Shown here piece by piece: positions 1 to 5,765 of a stretch of DNA of 6,430 nt (its first letter is position 1; each line of letters begins with the position of its first letter). A model generated the notes under the pieces. That model saw only the letters and a list, made by a program, of their open reading frames with translations. It was not told the origin of the DNA and searched no databases. The position numbers and the translations under genes were made by a program. The DNA lies in NCBI GenBank assembly GCA_937919295.1, contig CALFRX010000058.1:1-6430 (forward strand), read 5' to 3'. Origin of the DNA: an uncultured Peptococcaceae bacterium (lineage in GTDB: Bacteria; Bacillota; Dehalobacteriia; UBA7702).

Positions 1-418
1 GTTGATTCTGCAAAGCTACCGTCCGGAAGAACCGGCGCTGCTCTTTGGCGGCCAGCAGAATTATGAGGCCTACTACCGCTGGGAAGCGCAGGCTCGCGAA
101 AAATACGGTTATCCGCCCTTTACCCACCTGATGAAAGCAGTCTTTACCACCCCGGCGGATTATCTGAAACGAGAAGAGCTTGCGGAGATCAACCGAATCT
201 TCGTGTCGGAAAGCGGCGAAACAGTCCGGGTTTTTGGGCCGACCCCCGGCATTTACCACGATCAGGGCAAAGATAAATGGGTGGTGACTTTGATTGATGA
301 CGATCTTTCTATGCTCCGAATTGGAATAAAAAGAGGAATTTCGCGGTTAAAAAGCGAAAAGATAATAGATAAAAATTTCAATATTCAAATAGAAACAGAA
401 CCGATGCATACGGTTTGA
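1..418 (+). CDS. priA: Primosomal protein N' (PriA), C-terminal fragment
   Basis: This is the last 138 or so residues of the replication restart helicase PriA, which recognises stalled forks and reloads the replisome. The reading frame is open to the left edge (first whole codon at base 2), so the TTG there is an internal codon and not a start. What is seen is the end of the helicase core (LILQSYRPEEPALLF, the usual 'V(L/I)IQTYNPE' stretch), then YEAYYRWEAQAREKYGYPPF, which matches the conserved 'YEAFYEQEIxxRxxLxYPPF' block of the PriA C-terminal domain, and then the small C-terminal domain ending in TGA at 416-418. The helicase motifs and zinc-binding cysteines lie outside the window. The last 100 bases of the gene are clearly richer in A+T than the rest. 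It sits 9 nt before def, as in many Bacillota, which supports the call. Confidence 0.92.
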   Translation, partial: LILQSYRPEEPALLFGGQQNYEAYYRWEAQAREKYGYPPFTHLMKAVFTTPADYLKREELAEINRIFVSESGETVRVFGPTPGIYHDQGKDKWVVTLIDDDLSMLRIGIKRGISRLKSEKIIDKNFNIQIETEPMHTV

Positions 419-422
419 GGAG
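417..422 (+). promoter_or_regulatory. Ribosome binding site that fixes the def start
   Basis: GAGGAG lies 5 nt before ATG 428 and overlaps the stop codon of priA. The in-frame GTG at 422 overlaps this motif, so it cannot use it as a ribosome binding site. ATG 428 is therefore the better start for def. Confidence 0.75.
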
Positions 423-427
423 TGAAA

Positions 428-883
428 ATGGCAGTTTATTCAATTGAGAAAGCAGGAGAAAGCAGTATCCTGCGGGAAAAAGCAAAGCCGGTTACGGAGG
501 TCAATGATACCATCAGAACCCTCCTCGATGATATGGCGGAAACGATGTACCATAATAAAGGCTGCGGTCTGGCCGCGCCCCAGGTTGGTATTGGCCGCCG
601 TCTGATTGTTGTCGATGTAGGCGACGGCCTTATCGAACTGATCAATCCCGTATTGATCAAAGGCCGCGGCAGGCAGGTAGGGGAAGAAGGTTGCCTCAGT
701 ATTCCCGGTTTTTTCGGTGATGTGGAACGCTTTAAAACCGTTTTTATCGAAGGCATCGACCGTGACGGCAATGTGGTAAAAGTCAAGGCGAAAGATTATA
801 CCGCCGTTGCCCTGCAGCATGAAATCGATCATCTGGACGGGGTTCTATTTACCGATAAGATAAAAAAGGAAAAGAAAGAATGA
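428..883 (+). CDS. def: Peptide deformylase
   Basis: This enzyme removes the N-formyl group from the initiator methionine of new proteins, an iron- or zinc-dependent reaction at the ribosome exit. The 151-residue product carries all three family motifs: GCGLAAPQ (residues 45-52, normally GxGLAAPQ), EEGCLS (86-91, with metal ligand Cys89) and QHEIDHLDG (130-138, with ligands His131 and His135 and catalytic Glu132). Length is normal for the short bacterial type. ATG 428 is chosen over the in-frame GTG at 422 because GAGGAG at 417-422 is well spaced from it and because MAVYSI resembles common family N-termini. The stop overlaps the fmt start (ATGA, 880-883), so the two functionally opposite enzymes of the formyl cycle are probably translationally coupled. 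The tail ends in a run of Lys and Glu residues, as often seen. Confidence 0.97.
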   Translation: MAVYSIEKAGESSILREKAKPVTEVNDTIRTLLDDMAETMYHNKGCGLAAPQVGIGRRLIVVDVGDGLIELINPVLIKGRGRQVGEEGCLSIPGFFGDVERFKTVFIEGIDRDGNVVKVKAKDYTAVALQHEIDHLDGVLFTDKIKKEKKE

Positions 884-1821
884 AAGTGATCTACATGGGA
901 AGTCCCGATTTTTCCGTTTACGGCCTTGACGCCCTAATGGAAAGCGGTCATGAAGTTGTGGCTGCCGTAAGCCGCGCCGATAAAAGCCAAGGTAGAAAAA
1001 AACAACTCCGCCCCACGGCTTTGAAAGCCAGGGCGCTGGAGCGGGGGCTCCCTGTCTATACCCCGGAAAACGTCAACGATTTCGCCTTTTACGAAACCGT
1101 GAAGGAGCTTCAGGCTGATGTGATCGTTGTCTCCGCCTTTGGCGGCATCTTAAAAAAAGAGCTCTTAGAGGTTTGTCCCTACGGCGTGATCAATATACAC
1201 GGTTCACTGCTGCCCCTCTACCGCGGCGCTTCGCCGATGAACGCTGTCCTTTGCGACGGGCAAAAGGAAACAGGCATCACGATTATGTATATGAATGAGG
1301 GCATGGACGCAGGGGATATCTTAATGATGGAAGCATTGTCCATCGATGTCAACGAAAATTTCACTTCGTTGAAACAGCGGCTGGGTGTGCTCGGCGGTGA
1401 ATTGATCGTAAAGAGCCTCGATCTGCTGGAAAAAGGGGAGGCTCCTCGTATTCCCCAAGATCACGAAAGAGCGACGTATTGTCAGTTGTTGACAAGAGAA
1501 GACGAACGGATCCTTTGGCAAAAAGAAGGACTTGCCATCCACAATCAAATTCGCAGCCTGTCTTTGGCGCCGGGTGCTTTTACCTATCTGAACAAGCAGC
1601 CCTTTAAAATCCTAACGACGGTCTTTGAAGCGGCTGATAGCAAGGAAACCGCCGGCAGTATCGTCACTTTCGATAAGAAAAAAGGGGTGGCCTGCGCTGT
1701 GAAAGGCGGTTATCTTTGGCTTTTAAGGGTCAAACCCCAAGGAAAAAAAGAGATGAGCGCCAGCGATTGGTATCGCGGCCTTCATCTGCCTGAAAAAATG
1801 CGGTTCACCACAGAACCATAA
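880..1821 (+). CDS. fmt: Methionyl-tRNA formyltransferase
   Basis: The enzyme transfers a formyl group from 10-formyl-THF to Met-tRNA(fMet), which makes the initiator tRNA fit for bacterial translation start. The 313-residue product is full length (E. coli has about 315). The N-terminal formyltransferase domain (about 1-190) shows MGSPDFS at 6-12 and VINIHGSLLPLYRGASP at 103-119. Asn105, His107 and Asp143 (in GMDAGD) match the E. coli catalytic triad Asn106/His108/Asp144. The C-terminal domain (about 205-313) is the usual tRNA-binding barrel. The tRNA-contacting loop near residues 31-49 has the normal length, and Arg39 takes the place of the E. coli loop arginine, but it reads SRADKSQGRKKQ instead of the more usual QPDRPxGRGxK. 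The start ATG lies in the ATGA overlap with def, with AAGGA at 866-870 about 9 nt upstream. Confidence 0.97.
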   Translation: MKVIYMGSPDFSVYGLDALMESGHEVVAAVSRADKSQGRKKQLRPTALKARALERGLPVYTPENVNDFAFYETVKELQADVIVVSAFGGILKKELLEVCPYGVINIHGSLLPLYRGASPMNAVLCDGQKETGITIMYMNEGMDAGDILMMEALSIDVNENFTSLKQRLGVLGGELIVKSLDLLEKGEAPRIPQDHERATYCQLLTREDERILWQKEGLAIHNQIRSLSLAPGAFTYLNKQPFKILTTVFEAADSKETAGSIVTFDKKKGVACAVKGGYLWLLRVKPQGKKEMSASDWYRGLHLPEKMRFTTEP

Positions 1822-1836
1822 GGAAAGGTAGTATAT

Positions 1837-2523
1837 ATGTTTTTCTATGATCCGACTTTTATTATTCTGATCCCCGCCCTGCTTTTAGCGGGTTGGGCAC
1901 AATATAAAGTACAATCCACTTTTCACCGCTATTCCCGGGTGCCAAGCAGTACCGGTATCACCGGCGCCCAGGTCGCGCGAAAGTTGCTCCAAGACAACGG
2001 TATCGATGATGTTACAGTGGAACCCGTCAGGGGAAACCTTACCGATCATTATCATCCTACCAAAAAAACCTTGTTCCTTTCGGAACCTGTTTTCGGAGCG
2101 TCTTCCATTTCCGCCATTTGCGTCGCCGCCCACGAAGTCGGCCACGCCATACAACACCAAGAGGACTACAAGCCGCTTTCCATCCGCAGTATGCTGGTAC
2201 CGGTTGCCAATTTCGGCAACTATACGGCCTGGATTTTGTTTTTCCTTGGTTTGATCTTTTCTATGGATTTCCTGGTACAAATTGGTATTGTGCTTTTTAC
2301 CTTTGTTGTCCTGTTCCAACTGGTGACGCTGCCGGTGGAATTCAACGCTTCCGCAAGGGCCCTGGCACAAGTCTCCTATCAGGGATTTTTGAATAACGAT
2401 GAGCTGCGTTACGGGAAAAAGGTGCTGAACGCCGCGGCTTTGACCTATGTCGCCGCCGCCTTGATGGCGATTTTGCAGCTGCTGCGTTTGCTGATCATTT
2501 TCGGCGGTTTGCGGAGAGACTGA
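1837..2523 (+). CDS. yugP: YugP-type membrane zinc metallopeptidase
   Basis: This 228-residue protein belongs to the neutral zinc metallopeptidase family of B. subtilis YugP (Pfam Zn_peptidase_2). It is probably an integral membrane protease, and its natural substrate is not well established. The zinc site is visible as AAHEVGHAIQH (HEVGH at 99-103, catalytic Glu100), and Glu168 in LPVEFNASARA is the likely third ligand. Other family blocks are ITGAQVARKLL (41-51) and LTDHYHP (68-74). Hydrophobic stretches at about 5-20, 120-142, 145-166 and 197-224 suggest a four-helix membrane protein with the zinc motif between helices one and two. ATG 1837 follows AAGGAAAGG (1820-1828) at 8 nt. The gene commonly sits between fmt and rsmB in Bacillota, but that does not reveal its job. 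It looks intact. A role in membrane protein quality control would be a guess. Confidence 0.93.
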   Translation: MFFYDPTFIILIPALLLAGWAQYKVQSTFHRYSRVPSSTGITGAQVARKLLQDNGIDDVTVEPVRGNLTDHYHPTKKTLFLSEPVFGASSISAICVAAHEVGHAIQHQEDYKPLSIRSMLVPVANFGNYTAWILFFLGLIFSMDFLVQIGIVLFTFVVLFQLVTLPVEFNASARALAQVSYQGFLNNDELRYGKKVLNAAALTYVAAALMAILQLLRLLIIFGGLRRD

Positions 2524-2528
2524 CCTTT

Positions 2529-3875
2529 ATGAAGACAACGAGAGAAATGGCGGCGGATATTCTTTACGAAGTGACAGAAAAGGGGGCTTATGCCAATTTG
2601 GCGTTGCATAAGTCCCTTTCGGTATGTCCTGATCAAAGAGATCGCGCCTTTGTTACGAACCTTGTATACGGAACACTGCGGAAACGAACTCCCATCGATG
2701 ATCAGATCGGGCGATTCTTAAAAAAACCGATAAAAGAAAAGGACGTCTATCTTCTGTCCTTGCTGCGTCTCGGTTTTTATGAACTCCTCTACAGTGCCGC
2801 CAAGCCTCATGCCGTGGTCAATGAAATTGTTGCTGTCGGTAAAAAGCGGGGCAATGAAGGCTGGGGCAAAATCATCAACGGCGTGCTGCGCAATTTACTC
2901 CGCAACAAGGAATCCCTATCCTGGCCTGATTTTAAAGCCGAAGGGGAGCGCCTGGCCTTTTTCGCTTCCATTCCCCCTTGGATTTACCGCTTATGGCTGG
3001 CGGAAAAAGGAGAAGCCACTTCTTTGCGCCTGCTGCAAACCTTTGATTTGCCGCGACCCCCTGTATTACGGGTCAATACCTTAAAGTGTGACCGGGCAAA
3101 ACTAAAGACGCTGCTGTACCGTGAGGGGATCATAACGGAAGAAGGTTCTTTATCCCCTGATGCGTTACGTCTGAAAAGCGGCGTTGATATCGGCGGCAGC
3201 GCGCTGTTCCTTGAAGGCTACTTCACGGTCCAGGAAGAATCTTCCCAACTTGCGGCAAGGGTTCTTGGGCCGGAGAAAGGGCAAAGGGTGCTTGATATGT
3301 GCGCCGCCCCCGGCGGTAAAACTACGCATTTGGCCCAACTGATGGAAAACACAGGAACCATCCGGGCTTCCGATATTTACGATCACAAAATTAAACTCAT
3401 CAAAGAAAATGCCGAACGTCTCGGCATTCAAATCATAGACGCGGATAATAAAGATGCCCTCCGCTGGGGAGAAGAGGCCCCCGGTCAATTCGACGCGATC
3501 CTTTTAGACGCTCCCTGCTCCGGCTTAGGGGTCTTAAACCGCCGTCTCGACAGCGCCTTGCGCAAAACAGAGGCGGATATCGCCGCTTTGGCTGTGGTGC
3601 AGAGAGCCTTGCTCTCCTCCGCTTACCGGGCGCTGAAAAGTGGCGGCCGTCTCGTTTATTCTACCTGTACCCTAAGTGACGCGGAAAACAAAGATAACGT
3701 TACCTGGTTCCTCAATGAATATCCTGATATGAAACCGGTTTCCTTCGCCGCGGCCATTCCCGGTCTTAATAGGGAAGAGCAGGAACAGGCGGAAAAAGGA
3801 GCATTGGAATTGCTGCCGTTTTGCCATGAAACCGACGGTTTCTTTCTTGCCCTTTTTGAAAAGGTGAAAGTATGA
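2529..3875 (+). CDS. rsmB: 16S rRNA (cytosine-967-C5) methyltransferase RsmB
   Basis: RsmB (Sun/Fmu) uses S-adenosylmethionine to make m5C967 in 16S rRNA. The 448-residue product is full length and has the two expected parts. An N-terminal NusB-like RNA-binding domain spans about 1-130 (ADILYEV, LVYGTLR, PHAVVNEIV, GWGKIINGVLRNLLR). A Rossmann-fold methyltransferase domain from about 150 shows VLDMCAAPGGKTTHLA (254-269, SAM binding), LDAPCSGLG (326-334, Cys330) and VYSTCTL (376-382, catalytic Cys380). The C-terminal end, ETDGFFLALF, is typical. After the Cys330 motif it reads NRRLDSALRK, where relatives usually have RRxPDxxxRK, a Leu for Pro change. ATG 2529 lies 5 nt after the yugP stop, and its GGAGAG (2513-2518) is embedded in the yugP coding end. 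The stop overlaps the rlmN start (ATGA, 3872-3875). Confidence 0.97.
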   Translation: MKTTREMAADILYEVTEKGAYANLALHKSLSVCPDQRDRAFVTNLVYGTLRKRTPIDDQIGRFLKKPIKEKDVYLLSLLRLGFYELLYSAAKPHAVVNEIVAVGKKRGNEGWGKIINGVLRNLLRNKESLSWPDFKAEGERLAFFASIPPWIYRLWLAEKGEATSLRLLQTFDLPRPPVLRVNTLKCDRAKLKTLLYREGIITEEGSLSPDALRLKSGVDIGGSALFLEGYFTVQEESSQLAARVLGPEKGQRVLDMCAAPGGKTTHLAQLMENTGTIRASDIYDHKIKLIKENAERLGIQIIDADNKDALRWGEEAPGQFDAILLDAPCSGLGVLNRRLDSALRKTEADIAALAVVQRALLSSAYRALKSGGRLVYSTCTLSDAENKDNVTWFLNEYPDMKPVSFAAAIPGLNREEQEQAEKGALELLPFCHETDGFFLALFEKVKV

Positions 3876-4918
3876 TTGACCTTCTATCCCTTGCCCAACA
3901 AGATATGGAAGCCCTGGCCACGGCAAACGGTTTTCCGAAATTCCGCGGCAAGCAGCTTTATGAATGGTGCCATAAAAAGGAAATCTTCGATTACGGCGCC
4001 ATGACGAATCTGTCCCGGGATTTTATCGCCTTTCTCAAAGCAAACACTGTTATCAACCGGGGGGAGCTCCTGACGGTGACCTCTTCCGGAAAAGAGGACG
4101 CTCTTAAATTTCTGCTTCGTTTTGACGGCGCCCTGATTGAAACGGTTTTGATGCGCTACCACCCCAAAAGCGGCGGAGAGCGCAACACACTCTGTATCAG
4201 CACCCAGGCCGGCTGCGCCATGGGCTGCAAATTCTGCGCCACGGCGAAAAATGGACTCAGCCGTAATTTAACAACCGGAGAAATCATCGATCAGGTGAAT
4301 TTCGCCAATGCTTACCTGCGGCAAAACAACGGCGAAAGCGTTTCCAATGTCGTCTATATGGGCATGGGAGAGCCTTTGGCCAATTACGACGCGGTATGGA
4401 AAAGCATCGGTATCCTTAACGACGCCAAAAACATCGGTATGCGGCGCATCACGGTTTCTACTTGCGGCCTTGTTCCCGCCATCGACCGTCTTGCCGAAGA
4501 GCGCAGCCAATTGACCTTGGCCGTATCGCTCCACAGCGCCAACGATGCCCTGCGTCGACAACTGATGCCCATCGCCAAAAAATATCCCTTACCTCAACTG
4601 ATGGAGGCACTCAATCGCTATATGGCTATGACGAAACGCCGGGTGACCATTGAATACGCCCTTTTTGACCGGGTCAATGACGGCGAGAAGGATGCCCGGG
4701 AACTTGCGCTATTGCTGAAACGCCAAGGCTTCCACGTCAACCTGATTCCCGGAAACCCCGTGGCGGAGACGGATCTTAAAACCTCGTCTAAACAGCATAT
4801 CGCTGCCTTTGCCGCTGTTCTCAAGGAACACAACATTGAGACCAGTATTAGGGAATCCAGAGGCCAGGATGTGGAAGGCGCCTGCGGTCAGCTGCGGGCA
4901 AAGTATACAAATTCTTAA
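3872..4918 (+). CDS. rlmN: Dual-specificity 23S rRNA/tRNA adenine-C2 methyltransferase RlmN
   Basis: RlmN is a radical-SAM enzyme that methylates C2 of A2503 in 23S rRNA and of A37 in some tRNAs. The 348-residue product has the radical-SAM cluster motif CAMGCKFC (115-122, Cys115, Cys119 and Cys122), the GMGEPLANY block (164-172), AVSLHSAN (217-224), HVNLIPGNPV (288-297) and the C-terminal EGACGQLR, where Cys338 is the methyl-carrying cysteine. Glu90 in IETVLM corresponds to the conserved N-terminal glutamate. The resistance enzyme Cfr shares the cysteine motifs, but the position after rsmB and before prpC/prkC and the overall sequence fit housekeeping RlmN. The start is coupled to rsmB by ATGA, with AAGGTGA (3861-3867) just upstream. 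With rsmB it forms an rRNA modification pair. No clear intrinsic terminator follows it. Confidence 0.96.
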   Translation: MIDLLSLAQQDMEALATANGFPKFRGKQLYEWCHKKEIFDYGAMTNLSRDFIAFLKANTVINRGELLTVTSSGKEDALKFLLRFDGALIETVLMRYHPKSGGERNTLCISTQAGCAMGCKFCATAKNGLSRNLTTGEIIDQVNFANAYLRQNNGESVSNVVYMGMGEPLANYDAVWKSIGILNDAKNIGMRRITVSTCGLVPAIDRLAEERSQLTLAVSLHSANDALRRQLMPIAKKYPLPQLMEALNRYMAMTKRRVTIEYALFDRVNDGEKDARELALLLKRQGFHVNLIPGNPVAETDLKTSSKQHIAAFAAVLKEHNIETSIRESRGQDVEGACGQLRAKYTNS

Positions 4919-4963
4919 ATTTTCATAAAAACTTTTCAATTTTGGGATGATTCCATGAAAATT
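4918..4963 (+). repeat. Inverted repeat, AT-rich, downstream of rlmN
   Basis: AATTTTCAT (4918-4926) and ATGAAAATT (4955-4963) are perfect 9-bp inverted copies with 28 nt between them. A second nested pair, TTTTCAA (4933-4939) and TTGAAAA (4966-4972), interlocks with it. The arms are almost all A/T and no U-run follows, so this is a poor terminator. Paired binding sites or chance in AT-rich DNA are both possible. Confidence 0.45.
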
Positions 4964-4978
4964 ACTTGAAAATTCCTT
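4957..4978 (+). repeat. Two 11-bp tandem direct repeats at the prpC promoter
   Basis: GAAAATTACTT (4957-4967) is followed directly by GAAAATTCCTT (4968-4978), which agrees at 10 of 11 positions. The period is about one helical turn and the second copy overlaps the proposed -35 box, as an operator could. The repeat itself is plain in the sequence, but a regulatory role is inference. Confidence 0.55.
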
Positions 4979-4994
4979 GATTTAGTGCTATCTT
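4966..4994 (+). promoter_or_regulatory. Candidate sigma-A promoter for prpC-prkC
   Basis: TTGAAA (-35, 4966-4971) is separated by 17 nt from TATCTT (-10, 4989-4994), and TGC just before the -10 (4986-4988) makes an extended -10 element. Transcription would begin near 5001 and give a leader of about 40 nt before ATG 5041. A weaker alternative is TTGATT (4977-4982) with TATATG (4998-5003), spaced 15 nt. This lies in the only non-coding stretch of any length in the window (4919-5040). Confidence 0.5.
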
Positions 4995-5013
4995 CATTAT
5001 ATGGATACATTTT

Positions 5014-5033
5014 TCAAAAAGCGTATTTTTTGA
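5014..5033 (+). promoter_or_regulatory. Small leader hairpin touching the prpC ribosome binding site
   Basis: TCAAAAA (5014-5020) can pair with TTTTTGA (5027-5033) around a 6-nt loop, and two G-U pairs (5012-5013 with 5034-5035) could extend it in RNA. The 3' arm covers the first bases of the Shine-Dalgarno GAGGTGA. The stem is mostly A-U and therefore weak, so the effect is uncertain. Confidence 0.35.
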
Positions 5034-5038
5034 GGTGA
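5032..5038 (+). promoter_or_regulatory. Ribosome binding site that fixes the prpC start
   Basis: GAGGTGA sits just before ATG 5041 and is a near-consensus Shine-Dalgarno. The in-frame GTG at 5035 is part of this motif, so it is unlikely to be the start. Confidence 0.7.
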
Positions 5039-5040
5039 CT

Positions 5041-5751
5041 ATGGTAATTTGCTCCATTTCGGATATTGGCAAGCACAGAAAAACTAACGATGATTTTAGT
5101 TATTATGATGAGCATAAGGGCTTATTGCTGATGGCTGACGGTATGGGCGGCTATGCCGGGGGCGGGGTGGCCAGTTCCCTTGCGGCGCAAATCTTTTCAG
5201 ACCACTTCACAACAGTGGGCGAGGAAACGTACCGTGATGACCTCACAGATCTCTTTCGCCTCTGTAATGATGAAATCGTCGCCGCCGCCAAACAGGATCA
5301 GCGCTACCGTGACATGGGCACAACGTTGACGGTGCTCGTTGCCCTCAAGGATCGGTATTATATCGGCCACGTCGGCGACAGCAGGGCATATCTGATGCGA
5401 AACGGCAGGTTAAAGTGTTTAACCGAAGACCATAATATGGTTACGAAGCTGTTAAAAACGGGGCAAATCAGCGAAAAAGAGGCTAAAAAACACCCCGGCA
5501 AAAGTATGCTGACACGGGTGATTGGCAGAAATCCCATGTGTGGGATTGACTTTTACGACGGGGATCTTGAAACCGATGATATGATTTTCTTATGCACCGA
5601 CGGCATCTCCGGATATCTCCTCGATAAGGAAATTTCCACGCTGCTCAGGAAGAATGAAAATATCGAAGATATATTGCATCATGTTGTAAAAAAAGTCTTG
5701 GATCGCGGCGGAGAAGATAACATCACCGCGATTCTGGCTAAAAATTGTTAA
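5041..5751 (+). CDS. prpC: PP2C-family Ser/Thr protein phosphatase (PrpC/Stp)
   Basis: This metal-dependent cytoplasmic phosphatase removes phosphate from serine and threonine and opposes the kinase encoded next to it. From ATG 5041 the protein has 236 residues, close to B. subtilis PrpC, and is a bare catalytic domain without membrane segments. PP2C motifs in order are RKTNDD (13-18, phosphate-binding Arg13 and metal ligand Asp18), ADGMGGYAGG (32-41, metal ligand Asp33), DMGTTLTVL (91-99), HVGDSRAYL (110-118), CTDGISG (185-191, Asp187) and GGEDNIT (223-229, Asp226). All expected metal-binding aspartates are present. The first motif has Asp17 where NED or NQD is more common, a mild change. 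The start is preferred over GTG 5035 because GAGGTGA covers that codon. prkC begins 14 nt after the stop. A promoter candidate upstream suggests the pair can be expressed apart from the rRNA-modification genes. Confidence 0.96.
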   Translation: MVICSISDIGKHRKTNDDFSYYDEHKGLLLMADGMGGYAGGGVASSLAAQIFSDHFTTVGEETYRDDLTDLFRLCNDEIVAAAKQDQRYRDMGTTLTVLVALKDRYYIGHVGDSRAYLMRNGRLKCLTEDHNMVTKLLKTGQISEKEAKKHPGKSMLTRVIGRNPMCGIDFYDGDLETDDMIFLCTDGISGYLLDKEISTLLRKNENIEDILHHVVKKVLDRGGEDNITAILAKNC

Positions 5752-5765
5752 ATTGGGGTGAAAAG

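Noticed and set aside
440..832. Minus-strand open frames opposite def
   Set aside because: They lie opposite all three deformylase motifs and look like by-products of its codon use, with no recognisable domain.
1885..2370. Minus-strand open frame of 161 codons opposite yugP
   Set aside because: The plus-strand product has a complete HEVGH zinc site and membrane helices. The antisense product has no domain-like pattern.
3408..3428. Perfect 8-bp inverted repeat AATGCCGA/TCGGCATT with a 5-nt loop inside rsmB
   Set aside because: It encodes ordinary residues (NAERLGI) in the middle of the methyltransferase domain and has no U-run after it. It is most likely a coincidence of codons.
3872..4918. 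Cfr-type antibiotic resistance methyltransferase instead of RlmN
   Set aside because: Cfr shares the radical-SAM cysteines, but this gene is ATGA-coupled to rsmB inside the conserved housekeeping cluster, shows no sign of mobile context and matches RlmN-type motif wording.
4919..4978. Possible intrinsic terminator after rlmN
   Set aside because: The inverted arms are AT-only with a long loop and no T-tract follows, so it does not meet the usual pattern of a GC-rich stem plus U-run.
5530..5547. Perfect 7-bp inverted repeat AATCCCA/TGGGATT with a 4-nt loop inside prpC
   Set aside because: It lies within the coding region upstream of the essential CTDG and GGEDN motifs, and only a short T stretch follows. 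A terminator here would cut off the gene, so it is more likely chance.
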